Positions 33,050 through 42,098 of a stretch of 62,020 nt of DNA are shown piece after piece (positions within the stretch are counted from its first letter, which is position 1; each line of letters starts with the position of its first letter). Origin of the DNA: Acidobacteriota bacterium (lineage in GTDB: Bacteria > Acidobacteriota > Thermoanaerobaculia > Multivoradales > Multivoraceae); assembly GCA_003388555.1 (NCBI GenBank), contig QQVD01000014.1:1-62020 (forward strand). The letters are read 5' to 3'. The notes under the pieces are model-generated. The model did no database searches. It was not told the DNA's origin and saw only the letters and a list, made by a program, of their open reading frames with translations. The position numbers and the translations under genes were made by a program.

Positions 33050-35164
33050 ATGCACCATCCAGTTCCTCCTCGACGTCGCTTCCCGTTCCGGGTCACCGAT
33101 CGGGCCCGTCGCCTCGCAGCCGCGGCCCTGGCCAGCACCGCGATCACGCTATTCACCGCCGCGCTCCTGCCGGCACAGAGCTCGCCCCTGCCCCACCGCA
33201 CCGAGACGGTGTTCGTCGACTCCGGGCCGGTCGCCAACCGCAGCGCCGAGCAGGCGGTGGTCTTCGCCACCGAGATCGCGGTCGACGACGCCACCTCCCT
33301 GCGCCTCTTCTTCGACGACACCTCGCTCGCCCAGGCGCCCGACCACCGCTCGTCGGCCTTCCTGCGCATCACCTCGCTGCACGACGGTGCGGTGCAGACC
33401 CTCGACGGCGAGGAGCTGGTGCAGTGGCGCGGCAGCAGCGCCTTCTTCAACGGCGACGCGGTGCGGCTCGAGCTCGTCGCGCCGCCGGGCGCGCCGGCGA
33501 GCCGGGTCCGCGTCAGCGAGGTGATGGTCGGTGAGCGGTTCGTCGGCGACCGCTCGATCTGCGGCCCCACCGACGACCGCACGGAGAGCTTCGATCCGCG
33601 CGACGCGCGCATCTCCCCGGTCGGCTGCTCCGCCTGGCTGATCGACGACGCCAACGGCTGCTTCCTCACCGCCGGCCACTGCACCGGCGACTCGTTCGAC
33701 GTCGTCGAGTTCAATGTGCCGCACTCGGACCCGGACGGCACCAACAACCACCCGCCGCCGAGCGACCAGTACGCCATCGACCTGTCGTCCCTGCAGTGGG
33801 ACCAGACGGTGATCGGCAACGACTGGGCCTACTTCGGCGCCTTCCCCAACAGCGAGACCGAGCAGACTCCCAGCGAGGTGCAGGGCGCCTTCTACACCCT
33901 CGGGCTCCCCGCCAGCGCCACCCTCGGCGACACCATCCGCATCACCGGCTACGGCTCCACCGACGGGGTGCTGCTTCCGGGCAACCTGAACCAGGTGCAG
34001 AAGACCCACACCGGCCCGCTGACGGCGATCTCGGGCTCGGTGCTGCAGTACGCCGTCGACACCACCGGCGGCAACTCGGGATCGGCGATCTTCGACGAGA
34101 CCCTCGGCCAGGCGATCGGCATCCACACCAACGCCGGCTGCGGCCCCGGCGGCGGCGCCAACAACGGCATGGGGCTGAACAACGCCGGGGTGCAGTCGGC
34201 GCTGGCGGCGCCGATCGGCATCTGCAGCGCCGGGCCGCCGCCCCTGCTCGTCGAGCGGGTCTCGCCGCTGCCGGAGCTGATCCTGCCCACCGGCACCGAC
34301 GTCTTCTTCGGCATCTCGGACCGCACCGGGGCGGTGGCCACTCCTGACCAGGCGAACCTCGTCTACGACGTCGGCGACGGCGATCAGTCGGTGCCGCTGG
34401 TGCCGCCGATCCGCACCTCCGCCTGGATCGCCCAGTTCCCCGAGCTGAGCTGCGGCGACGCGGTCTCCTGGAAGGTGACGGCGACCGACGGGCCGCTCAC
34501 GGTGCATCACCCCTTCTCGGCACAGAACTCGGCCGACCGCCGCTACCACACCTTCGTCGGCGAGGGCTTCGACACCACCTTCCGCGACGACTTCGAGACC
34601 GACCAGGGCTGGACCGTCTTCGACGATCCGTCCCTGACCGACGGCAGCTGGGAGCGCGGCCTGCCCTCCGGCTACGGCATGCGCGGCGACCCGCCGTGGG
34701 ACGGCGACGGCACCGGCAGCCTCTACGCGACCGGTCTCCCCGGCGGCAACAACGACGTCGACGGCGGCCCCACCATCCTCACCTCGCCGGCGCTCGACGC
34801 CTCCGACCCCGAGGCCCACGTCTCCTACTGGCGCTGGTTCGACGACGCCGGCGCCAGCGACGACTCGATGGTCGTCGAGGTCTCCGACGACGACGGCGCC
34901 AGCTGGACCCTGCTCGAGACGATCGGCCCCAACGTGATCGGCGAGTGGACCCGGCAGACGTTCCGGGTCGCCGACTTCGTCGACACCACCGACCAGTTCC
35001 GCATCCGCTTCACCGTCTCCGACCTGGTGACCGGCAACATCGTCGAGGCGGCGGTCGACGGCGTGATGCTGCACAACGGGCCGAGCCCGGTGACCTGCGT
35101 CGAGGTCTTCTCCGACGGCTTCGAGTCTGGAGACAGCTCGGCCTGGTCGCTGACCACGCCGTAG
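33050..35164 (+). CDS. Secreted trypsin-like (S1) serine protease with jelly-roll domain and C-terminal DGFE tail
   Basis: Extracellular endopeptidase, 704 residues. Signal peptide up to about residue 43 (LASTAITLFTAALLPAQS), a beta-rich propeptide, then the S1 domain with His210 (LTAGHC), Asp258 (GNDWAYF) and Ser344 (GGNSGSAIF). An Ig-like domain and a jelly-roll/MAM-like beta-sandwich follow (about residues 505-680, DDFETDQGW to VDGVMLHNG). The end is VFSDGFESGDSSAWSLTTP. The start is ambiguous: ATG at 33050 has GGAAGGG 12 bases upstream; an in-frame GTG at 33029 would add seven residues. The tail DNA and about 30 bp after the stop resemble the cassette at 29946. Confidence 0.92.
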   Translation: MHHPVPPRRRFPFRVTDRARRLAAAALASTAITLFTAALLPAQSSPLPHRTETVFVDSGPVANRSAEQAVVFATEIAVDDATSLRLFFDDTSLAQAPDHRSSAFLRITSLHDGAVQTLDGEELVQWRGSSAFFNGDAVRLELVAPPGAPASRVRVSEVMVGERFVGDRSICGPTDDRTESFDPRDARISPVGCSAWLIDDANGCFLTAGHCTGDSFDVVEFNVPHSDPDGTNNHPPPSDQYAIDLSSLQWDQTVIGNDWAYFGAFPNSETEQTPSEVQGAFYTLGLPASATLGDTIRITGYGSTDGVLLPGNLNQVQKTHTGPLTAISGSVLQYAVDTTGGNSGSAIFDETLGQAIGIHTNAGCGPGGGANNGMGLNNAGVQSALAAPIGICSAGPPPLLVERVSPLPELILPTGTDVFFGISDRTGAVATPDQANLVYDVGDGDQSVPLVPPIRTSAWIAQFPELSCGDAVSWKVTATDGPLTVHHPFSAQNSADRRYHTFVGEGFDTTFRDDFETDQGWTVFDDPSLTDGSWERGLPSGYGMRGDPPWDGDGTGSLYATGLPGGNNDVDGGPTILTSPALDASDPEAHVSYWRWFDDAGASDDSMVVEVSDDDGASWTLLETIGPNVIGEWTRQTFRVADFVDTTDQFRIRFTVSDLVTGNIVEAAVDGVMLHNGPSPVTCVEVFSDGFESGDSSAWSLTTP

Positions 35165-35935
35165 CTGCCTGCAGACGTCAGCGGCTTGACGCAACGCGTG
35201 GATTCCCGCCTGCGCGGGAAGGACCGAAGAGGGGCACGGACGGGAGCTGCAACACCGGCGACACTGTCGCCTCTCACCCCCTTCAGGGGGAGGATCGAGG
35301 TGGGGGTGTCCCAGGCATCCGGCTCGTCGCACCGCGAGACGCGTCGGCTTCAGGTGACGCGTGGATTCCCGCCTCCGCGGGAATGACGGAAGAGGAGCAC
35401 GGCAGCAGGAGGGTGTGAAACGCGCGACACTCTCGGCTCAGCTCGCGGCCGCTCGCTTCGGCCTGTGGGGGTGTCCCAGTCATACGGCTCGGCGCAAGCC
35501 GCAGCACTTCCGCTTCACGCAAGGCGTGGATTCCCGCCTTCGCGGGAATGACGAACGGTGGAAGGCGGCCGCCGACCCTCAGCCGCATCGCGCAGGCTCG
35601 ATTCACTGAAGCGCTGCAGAGAGAGGTGGCCCGCGGTCTCGATGCGCTCTCGCTGTCCTGCTCAGTTGCGTCGTCATCCCGGACTTGATCCGGGATCCAC
35701 GCTCAGCGGAAGGCGGAACAGGCGCAGACGACGAAACTGCTCGCTGAGGTGCTTCCGACGTCTTGACCCCCTTCAGGGAGAGGACAGAGGAAAGGGCGGC
35801 AGCGCTCACTGGCTCGCACTGCCGGCCTTGCGGCTCAGCTCGCGGCCGCTCGCTTCGGCCTGTGGAGGTGTCCCAGTCATCCGGCTCGTCGCACCGCGAG
35901 TCGCATCGGCTCACGCGACGCGGCGGTGCCCTTCC
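35165..35935. repeat. Second intergenic palindrome array
   Basis: Contains diverged and complete copies of the same elements as 30190-30900: GTGGATTCCCGCCTGCGCGG near 35199, a variant with CCTCCGCGGGAATGAC near 35360, one with CCTTCGCGGGAATGAC near 35526, and the CCGGACTTGATCCGGGAT type near 35680. The LPLQGE-type core occurs as CACCCCCTTCAGGGGGAGGA near 35276. The first 30 bases continue the tail-cassette flank. No gene is supported. Confidence 0.85.
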
Positions 35936-35961
35936 TCGAGCACCGGGACGAGGGCTTCGGC

Positions 35962-37200
35962 TCAGAGCACGAAGAGCAGCACGCCGCCGGTCACGAACAC
36001 CGGCACGATCGCCAGCCCGAGGGGGCGCAGCAGGGCCCAGCGCGACAGCGCGACGGCGACGACGAACTTGAACACCAGGTTGGCCAGTGCCGCCGTGATC
36101 AGGGTCTTCTGTGCCGCCGCCATGGCCAGCTCCTCCTTGCCCAGGAGGCGGGCCGTCGACAGGGTGATGGCATCCATGTCGGTGAACCCCGCCAAGGTCG
36201 CGACGACGTAGATGCCGCCCTCGCCGAAGTGCTTCTTGGCCGCCGCGACGCCGACCAGCACCAGGGCGTAGAGGGCACCGAAGGTGAGCGCCGAAGCGAG
36301 CTCGGTCGGGTTGCTCGGCTCCTCGATCTCGACCTCGCTGCGGAAATGGCGGGCGATCAGCCAGCCGCTGCCGAGGATCGACGACGCGAGGAGGATGGCC
36401 ACCGGGATACCGAGCTGCACGGCCCGACTCGGCGTCACCACCGCCACCTCGACCAGAACCCGCACCAGGCTCGTCGAGTTGGCCAGGGTCAGAGCGAGGG
36501 CGGCGAGACCGGCCATGCCGGCATCGCTGCCGACGCGACGGCCGAAGCTGAACGTCGTCGCGGTGCTCGAGATCAGGCCACCGATGATGCCGCCGCCGAC
36601 CGCCCCGGTGCGGGCGCCGCCGATGCGGAAGATCAGGTAGCCGATCAGGCTCACCGCGACGATGAGCACCACCATCAGCCAGATGTTGCGCGGGTTGAGG
36701 ACGTCGTACGGTCCGAACTGACGATCGGGAAGCAACGGCAGGATCACCAGCGACAGCAGGGCGAACTGCCAGATGGCACGCGCATCCTTCTCGGTGAGGC
36801 GATCGCTGAAGCGGTGCAGTGTCGGCTTGAGGTGCAGCAGCACACCGCACGACGCACCGACCACGGCCGCCATCACCTTCTCGCCGATGCCGGCCAGAGC
36901 GCCGACCAGATACACGGCCAGCAGCGCCACCTCGGTGGTCATGCCGGGATTGGGAGGATCGAGGGCGCGGTTGCCCATCACGATCACCGCGACGACGCCC
37001 AGCATCCCCACCGCGACCACCCACGGTCCGAGCGGATCGGCCAACAGAGCCGCGGTCGCCCCGAACAGCGCCGTGATGGCGAAGGTGCGAAGACCCGCGA
37101 TCAGGTGGCCGCTACGCTCTCGCTGCAGGCCGACCAGCAGGCCGAGCCCCAGGGCCACGCCGAGGTTTTCCGCGAAGTCGGGGATCTGGAGAGCTTCCAT
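35962..37200 (-). CDS. MgtC/SapB and DUF4010 family integral membrane protein
   Basis: Polytopic membrane protein, 412 residues and about 10-12 TM segments. The N-terminal part is the MgtC/SapB-type domain (ALGLGLLVGLQRERSG, AGLRTFAITALFGA), the remainder DUF4010 (COG3174), with GGGIIGGLISSTATTFSFG and GFTDMDAITLS as conserved turns. Function is unknown; MgtC-like proteins are linked to low magnesium or membrane potential, but transfer of that role is not justified. The ATG at 37200 has no Shine-Dalgarno sequence, and TAACCT lies nine bases upstream. The gene is bordered by the palindrome array on its 3' side. Confidence 0.9.
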   Translation of the reverse strand: MEALQIPDFAENLGVALGLGLLVGLQRERSGHLIAGLRTFAITALFGATAALLADPLGPWVVAVGMLGVVAVIVMGNRALDPPNPGMTTEVALLAVYLVGALAGIGEKVMAAVVGASCGVLLHLKPTLHRFSDRLTEKDARAIWQFALLSLVILPLLPDRQFGPYDVLNPRNIWLMVVLIVAVSLIGYLIFRIGGARTGAVGGGIIGGLISSTATTFSFGRRVGSDAGMAGLAALALTLANSTSLVRVLVEVAVVTPSRAVQLGIPVAILLASSILGSGWLIARHFRSEVEIEEPSNPTELASALTFGALYALVLVGVAAAKKHFGEGGIYVVATLAGFTDMDAITLSTARLLGKEELAMAAAQKTLITAALANLVFKFVVAVALSRWALLRPLGLAIVPVFVTGGVLLFVL

Positions 37201-37785
37201 CGTGCGAGGAGGTTAAAGCACCCGCGATGTTCATCGCTCCGAGCGAGGATCCGACGATCTCGTCAGTGCGCGTCCAAGGAGTCGTTCCGGAAGTGGGCCG
37301 GAGTCCAGCGCGCTGCGACCGCCGCAACGGCCCGGTGCCTTTCGCGAATCGGCTCGGTCAGAGGCTTCCCCAGCGCTCCGCGCGATCGCTCCCGCCGACC
37401 TCCATCGAGCCCGTCGCGAGAGAGGGCAGGCGACTCGAGGCGACTTCCCGACCGCGCGCCACTCCCTGCGTTGCTCCGCGAGGGCTCCCGCCTACTCCAC
37501 CGAGAAGCTCTGCAGCTCGACCGGGATCACGCCCTCCGCGTCGAGCGCCAGGATCGCCTCGACCTGTGGCTGGTCGCCGAAGGACTCGCGCGCATGATCT
37601 CTCTCCCCGGGAAAGACGACAGGTGAAGGGACCGCCACTGAGTACCCGGCGACGGCGCTGCGGTGATGGAGCGTCCGAAGATAGCAGCCCACCGAGCGCG
37701 ACCTCGCCGCCGGAGCGCTCCAGCCGTGGCGGCGCGCGGCACCTCCTGGAAGAAACCGCACCCTCCCGACGTACCATGATCCACC
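37201..37785. other. 585-base stretch with a possible gene remnant
   Basis: No intact gene is seen. On the minus strand, 37495-37600 translates as a regular acidic segment ending AILALDAEGVIPVELQSFSVE and a stop, which could be the last part of a lost gene; I do not recognise it. The rest is not coding-like. The right end carries the ABC transporter promoter. Confidence 0.35.
37772..37777 (+). promoter_or_regulatory. Candidate -10 element of the ABC transporter operon
   Basis: TACCAT, eight bases before the ATG at 37786, without a ribosome binding site. Fits the TANNNT-plus-start pattern of other genes here. Confidence 0.35.
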
Positions 37786-38805
37786 ATGATCCCCGATCTG
37801 CCCGAGCCCCTGCCTGCGCGCGCCGACGGCGGCCTGCGCATACGGGGTCTGACCAAGCAGTACCGGCCGAGCACGCCGCCGGCCAACGACGCGGTCGACC
37901 TCGACGTCGCGCCGGGCGAGGTCTGCGGCTTCCTCGGCCCCAACGGTGCCGGCAAGACGACCCTGGTGCGCCAGATCGTCGGCCTGCTGGCGCCGAGCGC
38001 CGGCACCATCCACCTCGACGGAGTCGATCTCGTCGCGGAGCCCGACCTGGCGCGCCAGATGTGCTCCTTCCTGCCTCAGGGCACGCTGCCGATCGACGCG
38101 CTGACCCTGCGCGAAGCGATCGAGCTGGTGGGCCGTATCCGTGGCGGTGACCGCCGCCGGGTGCTCGAGCGTGCCGACGAGCTGCTCGCCGCGCTCGAGC
38201 TCGAGGAGTGGCGCGACAGCAAGGGCATGGAGCTCTCCGGCGGCGTGCGTCGCCTCTGCGGATTCGTCATGGCGGCGGTATGGCCAGGCCGCCTGCTGAT
38301 CCTCGACGAGCCCACCAACGACGTCGACCCGCTGCGCCGGCGGCTGCTCTGGCGCCAGATCCGCCGCCTCGGCGACCGCGGCACCAGCGTGCTGCTGGTC
38401 ACTCACAACGTGCTCGAGGCGGAGCAGTCGGTCGACCGGCTGGCGGTGATCGACCGCGGCAGGGTGCTCGCCACCGGCACGCCGGGCGCTCTCAAGGCCC
38501 CGACCCGGGGTCGGCTGCGGCTCGAGCTGCACCTGCCGGCAGCGGTGGGGGCGACCGGTCACGCGAGCTCCGACGTCGAGGCTCCGGCGTCTCTCGACCT
38601 ACCCGACTTCGTCCTGCGCGAGGCCCGCTTCGGGCACCGCCAGCACCTCTGGGTCGACCAGGACGACGGCAGCCGCGCCATCGAGTGGGCTCAGGCGCAA
38701 CTCCGTGACGAGCGAGTCGAGGAGTACTCGCTGACCGGAGCCAGTCTCGAGGACGTCTACCTGCAGCTCATCGGCCGCGCCGACGCCCTGGAGGACGAAG
38801 CGTGA
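37786..38805 (+). CDS. ABC-2 type transporter ATP-binding protein
   Basis: Cytoplasmic ATPase, 339 residues, energising the permease encoded next. Walker A GPNGAGKTT (about residues 53-61), Q-loop SFLPQGTLP, signature LSGGVRR, Walker B LLILDEPTND, H-loop LLVTHNV. The C-terminal extension of about 100 residues after TGTPGALKAP is a DUF4162-like domain as in other ABC-2 ATPases. The signature lacks the usual Gln/Arg after GG (GGVRR for GGQQQ/GGMKQ), a mild deviation. The stop overlaps the permease GTG (GTGA). Likely substrates (drug, lipid, polysaccharide) cannot be chosen. Confidence 0.94.
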   Translation: MIPDLPEPLPARADGGLRIRGLTKQYRPSTPPANDAVDLDVAPGEVCGFLGPNGAGKTTLVRQIVGLLAPSAGTIHLDGVDLVAEPDLARQMCSFLPQGTLPIDALTLREAIELVGRIRGGDRRRVLERADELLAALELEEWRDSKGMELSGGVRRLCGFVMAAVWPGRLLILDEPTNDVDPLRRRLLWRQIRRLGDRGTSVLLVTHNVLEAEQSVDRLAVIDRGRVLATGTPGALKAPTRGRLRLELHLPAAVGATGHASSDVEAPASLDLPDFVLREARFGHRQHLWVDQDDGSRAIEWAQAQLRDERVEEYSLTGASLEDVYLQLIGRADALEDEA

Positions 38806-39575
38806 GCGCCACCCCACACGCTCTGCGCCGCGGGCCGCGTCACTGGCTGCGCAGCTTCGGCCTGATGATGCTCTGGGAGCTGCGCTCGCTGCGCCTCTAC
38901 CTGCCGCTCGCGATCATCGTGCAGATCCTGCTCGGCGCCGGCATGGTGGTCGGCTACGGCTACATCATCGGCGACGTGCCCGAGCCGGTCGCCCTCTACC
39001 TGTCGACCGGCCTGGCGGTCATCTCGATGGTCACCATCGGCCTGGTGCTGGCGCCGCAGCTGATCGCGCAGCAGAAGCTGGCCGGCGTCTACGACTACAT
39101 GTTCTCCCTGCCGGTGCCGCGCAGCACGACCATCGCCGCCGGCCTCGTCGTCAACAGCCTGATCGCGCTGCCCGGCCTGGTCATCGCGCTGCTCGTCGCC
39201 GCCTGGCACTTCGACCTCGAGTTCTCGCTACGCTGGGCGTTGCTGCCGGCGGTGCTGCTCACCGTGGTGACCGCGGCGTCGATCGGCTTCGCCTTCGCCC
39301 ACGCGATCCAGAACGCCCAGCTCATCGGTCTGATCACCCAGGTGCTCATCTTCGGGCTGATCCTCTTCTCACCGATCAGCTTCCCGCCCGAACGCCTGCC
39401 AGGCTGGCTGGCGGCGATCCACGACTGGCTGCCCTTCTTCCACTCCGCCAACGTCGTGCGTTGGAGCCTCACCGAGGACCTCGCCACCGACCCGACGCGT
39501 TCGTTCGTCGTGCTGTCGATCTGGGCGGTCGCGAGCTGGGCGACGACGGCGTGGGTGGTCGGCAGGAGGCGGTAG
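38802..39575 (+). CDS. ABC-2 type transporter permease
   Basis: Integral membrane protein of 257 residues with six predicted TM segments (first about LPLAIIVQILLGAGMVVGYG, last FVVLSIWAVASWATTAWVV). It ends VGRRR. The GTG start overlaps the ATPase stop by four bases. The segment MFSLPVPRSTTIAAGLVVN is typical of ABC-2 exporters. It pairs with the preceding ATPase as an exporter; the TTG of the methyltransferase gene follows eight bases after its stop, so a three-gene operon is likely. Confidence 0.92.
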   Translation: MSATPHALRRGPRHWLRSFGLMMLWELRSLRLYLPLAIIVQILLGAGMVVGYGYIIGDVPEPVALYLSTGLAVISMVTIGLVLAPQLIAQQKLAGVYDYMFSLPVPRSTTIAAGLVVNSLIALPGLVIALLVAAWHFDLEFSLRWALLPAVLLTVVTAASIGFAFAHAIQNAQLIGLITQVLIFGLILFSPISFPPERLPGWLAAIHDWLPFFHSANVVRWSLTEDLATDPTRSFVVLSIWAVASWATTAWVVGRRR

Positions 39576-39582
39576 AACCGAC

Positions 39583-40527
39583 TTGAAAGCACTTCCGATC
39601 GTCCGCGGGCTGCTGAGCTACGTGCCCGGCTTCGAGCGCTGGCGGAGTCGTGGCACGGGCGGCAGCGACTCCGCGCGCTACTGCTATGCGGTCTGGATGC
39701 GTCACCTCGTGAAGGCGGCCGAGAGCGGGCTGGACACGAGTCCCAGAACGGTGGCCGAGCTCGGGCCTGGAGACTCTCTGGGCCTGGGGCTCGCCGCGCT
39801 GCTGTCGGGCGCGCGCCGCTTCGTCGCCCTCGACGTGATCGAGCACGCAGCGACAGAAACGAACCTGAGAGTGCTCGCGGAGCTCGAGCGGCTCTTCGCG
39901 CAGCGCTCGCCGATCCCGGACGACCGTGAGTTCCCCGAGATCGGGCCGGACCTCGACAGCTACGAGTTCCCACACCACCTCCTCTCCGACGAGCGACTGG
40001 CGCAGAGCCTGGAGGAGCGGCGGGTCGCCCAGATCCGCGACAGCACGGCGAGACCGCAGCGCGGTGAGTCGATGATCCGCTACGTCGCCGGCTGGAGCGA
40101 CCGCGCGATCCTCGAAGAGGCCAGCGTCGACATGCTCTGCTCGCAAGCCGTCCTGGAACACGTGCAGGACCTCTCGGGTGTCTACCGGGCGATCGCGCGA
40201 TGGCTGCGGCCAGGAGGTTTCGCCTCCCACCAGATCGATCTGCGGTCTCACGGCCTGTCGGCGGACTGGAACGGCCACTGGGCCATCTCGCGGCCCGTCT
40301 GGCGGTTGATCGTCGGTCGTCGCAGATACCTGCTCAACCGGGCGCCGTGCTCCGTGCACCTCGACCACATCCGCGGCAGCGGACTGATTCCACGGAGCGG
40401 CGTGCGTCAGCACCGTGTCTCCGCTGTCCGGCGCCGGCAGCTCGCGGCACCCTACAGGGGGATCTCCGACGAGGACCTGGAGACCAGCGGCCTCTTCGTC
40501 CAGGCGCAGCGGCCCGTCGACCAGTGA
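39583..40527 (+). CDS. Class I SAM-dependent methyltransferase
   Basis: Soluble methyltransferase, 314 residues. The SAM-binding motif I is VAELGPGDSLGLGLAAL (about residue 57), followed by FVALDVIEHAA (motif II) and DMLCSQAVLEHVQDLSGVYR (post-motif II), then WLRPGGFASHQID. The C-terminal 80 residues are less typical. The start is TTG at 39583, eight bases past the permease stop, with GGAGG 14 bases upstream; no ATG or GTG is nearby. Placement suggests the product of the exporter's substrate pathway, but the substrate is unknown. Just downstream is a deletion scar. Confidence 0.85.
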   Translation: MKALPIVRGLLSYVPGFERWRSRGTGGSDSARYCYAVWMRHLVKAAESGLDTSPRTVAELGPGDSLGLGLAALLSGARRFVALDVIEHAATETNLRVLAELERLFAQRSPIPDDREFPEIGPDLDSYEFPHHLLSDERLAQSLEERRVAQIRDSTARPQRGESMIRYVAGWSDRAILEEASVDMLCSQAVLEHVQDLSGVYRAIARWLRPGGFASHQIDLRSHGLSADWNGHWAISRPVWRLIVGRRRYLLNRAPCSVHLDHIRGSGLIPRSGVRQHRVSAVRRRQLAAPYRGISDEDLETSGLFVQAQRPVDQ

Positions 40528-40643
40528 ATCCGAGAGCGCGAAGATCGAACGCTGCTCGTCCGCTCGACCTCTGGCCGAGAATCCAGGGGCTCCAAGGACC
40601 GGCAACCTCGAAGCCCGACGACCGCGGCCCGCGAGTCATCGCC

Positions 40644-40937
40644 AGGTCTCAGGAGCTCCCTGAGGCCGTTCTGGAGGATCTCGAGCAAGGCTCGCTGCCG
40701 ACGGGTCACGTGACGGGTCGCCGCATAGACGACGTGCACCGGCACCGGTTCCCTCTCGAACTCCTCGAGCACCAGTCGCAGCTCGCTGCGCTCCACCTCC
40801 TCGGCCACCTGGTAGATCAGGAACGAGCCGAAACCGAGTCCGGCGACGCACGCCTCGACGGCGGCCTTGGTGTGGTCGGTGGCCAGGCGCCCCCGCACCG
40901 CGCCCACGGACACGGGGCACGACTCCACCGGTCGCAT
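40644..40937 (-). pseudogene. C-terminal remnant of a LysR-type transcriptional regulator
   Basis: The translation RLATDHTKAAVEACVAGLGF, then FLIYQVAEEVE, LRLVLEEFEREPVPVHVVY and RHVTRRQRALLEILQ matches the last 85 or so residues of the LysR effector-binding domain. The helix-turn-helix and about two thirds of the protein are missing. The frame also runs on past the usual C-terminus. The remnant stands back to back with an oxidoreductase remnant; the missing halves of both faced each other. Confidence 0.75.
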
Positions 40938-40939
40938 CG

Positions 40940-41097
40940 ATGCGAGTCCGCTCGAACAGCCCCCGGCCGAGATCGTCGGGTCGGCACGCTTCTACCTCTG
41001 CGGACCCGCCGGGTTCCTCTCCGAGGTCGGCTCGTCCCTGCGCCGGCGCGGAGTGGCCGAGCAGCGCATCGCCGTCGAGTCGTTCACCGGCGGGTGA
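40940..41097 (+). pseudogene. C-terminal remnant of an FNR-type oxidoreductase (NAD-binding domain end)
   Basis: The last 40 or so residues, ARFYLCGPAGFLSEVGSSLR then GVAEQRIAVESFTGG and a stop, match the end of the NAD(P)-binding domain of flavohaemoglobin-, MOSC- or phenol-hydroxylase-reductase-like proteins. Upstream the frame has no FAD-binding or catalytic part. It is divergent from the LysR remnant, as expected of a regulator and its target gene. Confidence 0.75.
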
Positions 41098-41327
41098 CTC
41101 CACCATCCGATCGGGGAGCGGCAGTCCCGGTCGCGCCGCCCATACGCCATCCGCCTGCGCAGTGCGCTCGCTCCGATCGCCCGGACGGCTTGTCCAACCC
41201 GAGGCCGACTCCTCGGTGGTGGCGTCCCGGTTCGACGAACGGTCCGGCTCCGCGACACCGTGGAGGAATTGAGAACGTTGACCCTCTGGCCCCAAGGCGT
41301 GAGCAGGGCCCGTGCCGGGTACAAGCC

Positions 41328-41966
41328 TCAGTCGTCGATCGAGGGTCTCAGTCTCCGCCGGCGCTCGTCGCCGTCCGAGAAGCGCACCGCCGCGACGGAG
41401 AAGGCCTCCGGGTCGAACGGCCAGTGCTTGCCGTCGTGGCCGCGCAGCCACTCGACCATCTGGTAGTACGCGTCGGTCCTGGGACCGCTCAGCTTGTCCA
41501 GCAGGTCGGCGTAGCCTGGCGGTCCGCCACAGTGCTCGGGTGGACAGGCGCCACGACCGTCGACGCAACGCGGGTAGCCGAGCGCAGGGTCGGCTGCCTG
41601 CCGTGACACCAGGCGCAGCTCGTGCCTCCAACCGTCCCCGAAGTCGTACTTGTAGAACAGCCGGTCGCCCACCTGCTCGAAGTGCCGCGCGACCGGGACG
41701 TCCCAGCCCGCCTCGATCGACTCGCCACGGCATCCTTCGGGGATGCCGATGACGAAGCGCTCACCGCCGGCGGCCGGCACGAAGGCGTGCAGGTGGCAGT
41801 CGAGCCATCCCATGGCATCCTGGATCGCCACGTGGAGGAGCCAGAACGACCACTCCGCCGGGACCTCGATCTCACGCCACACTTCGGGCGTCACGTCCTG
41901 CAGGTCGATCCGGAAACGGAGGACCTGCTGCTCTGCAGAGCCTTGTGGAGAGATCGCGCGATCCAA
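41328..41966 (-). CDS. Plasmid pRiA4b ORF-3 family protein
   Basis: 212 residues if started at the TTG at 41966, which has AGAGGGGG upstream; the open frame continues to 42197 into the promoter of the divergent gene. Conserved family features: FRIDLQDVTPEVWREIEVP, LHVAIQDAMGWLDCHLHAF, FYKYDFGDGWRHEL (the YxYDxGDxW motif), and GYPRCVDGRGACPPEHCGGPPGY, a possible metal-binding Cys pair. The family is named for an Agrobacterium plasmid protein, is often found on mobile DNA and has no known biochemical role. It is next to the deletion scar, so mobile DNA may have been active here. Confidence 0.88.
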   Translation of the reverse strand: MDRAISPQGSAEQQVLRFRIDLQDVTPEVWREIEVPAEWSFWLLHVAIQDAMGWLDCHLHAFVPAAGGERFVIGIPEGCRGESIEAGWDVPVARHFEQVGDRLFYKYDFGDGWRHELRLVSRQAADPALGYPRCVDGRGACPPEHCGGPPGYADLLDKLSGPRTDAYYQMVEWLRGHDGKHWPFDPEAFSVAAVRFSDGDERRRRLRPSIDD

Positions 41967-42098
41967 TGACTCGCCCCCTCTGGACCCCGGGATGGCACAC
42001 GGAAGCACCCATCGTAGCTTGACTCGATCTTCACGTGTCGGAGGAATCGGCAGAATCCGCGTCTCGGTGGAAGATCGGGATCGCCTCCACCGCATCGG

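Noticed and set aside
33149-35332. A 727-codon minus-strand frame over the trypsin-like protease gene
   Set aside because: Antisense shadow; the plus strand has a signal peptide, S1 catalytic triad and the shared tail.
40528-41327. Insertion sequence responsible for the truncated genes
   Set aside because: No transposase, terminal inverted repeats or target duplication are visible; a deletion is simpler.
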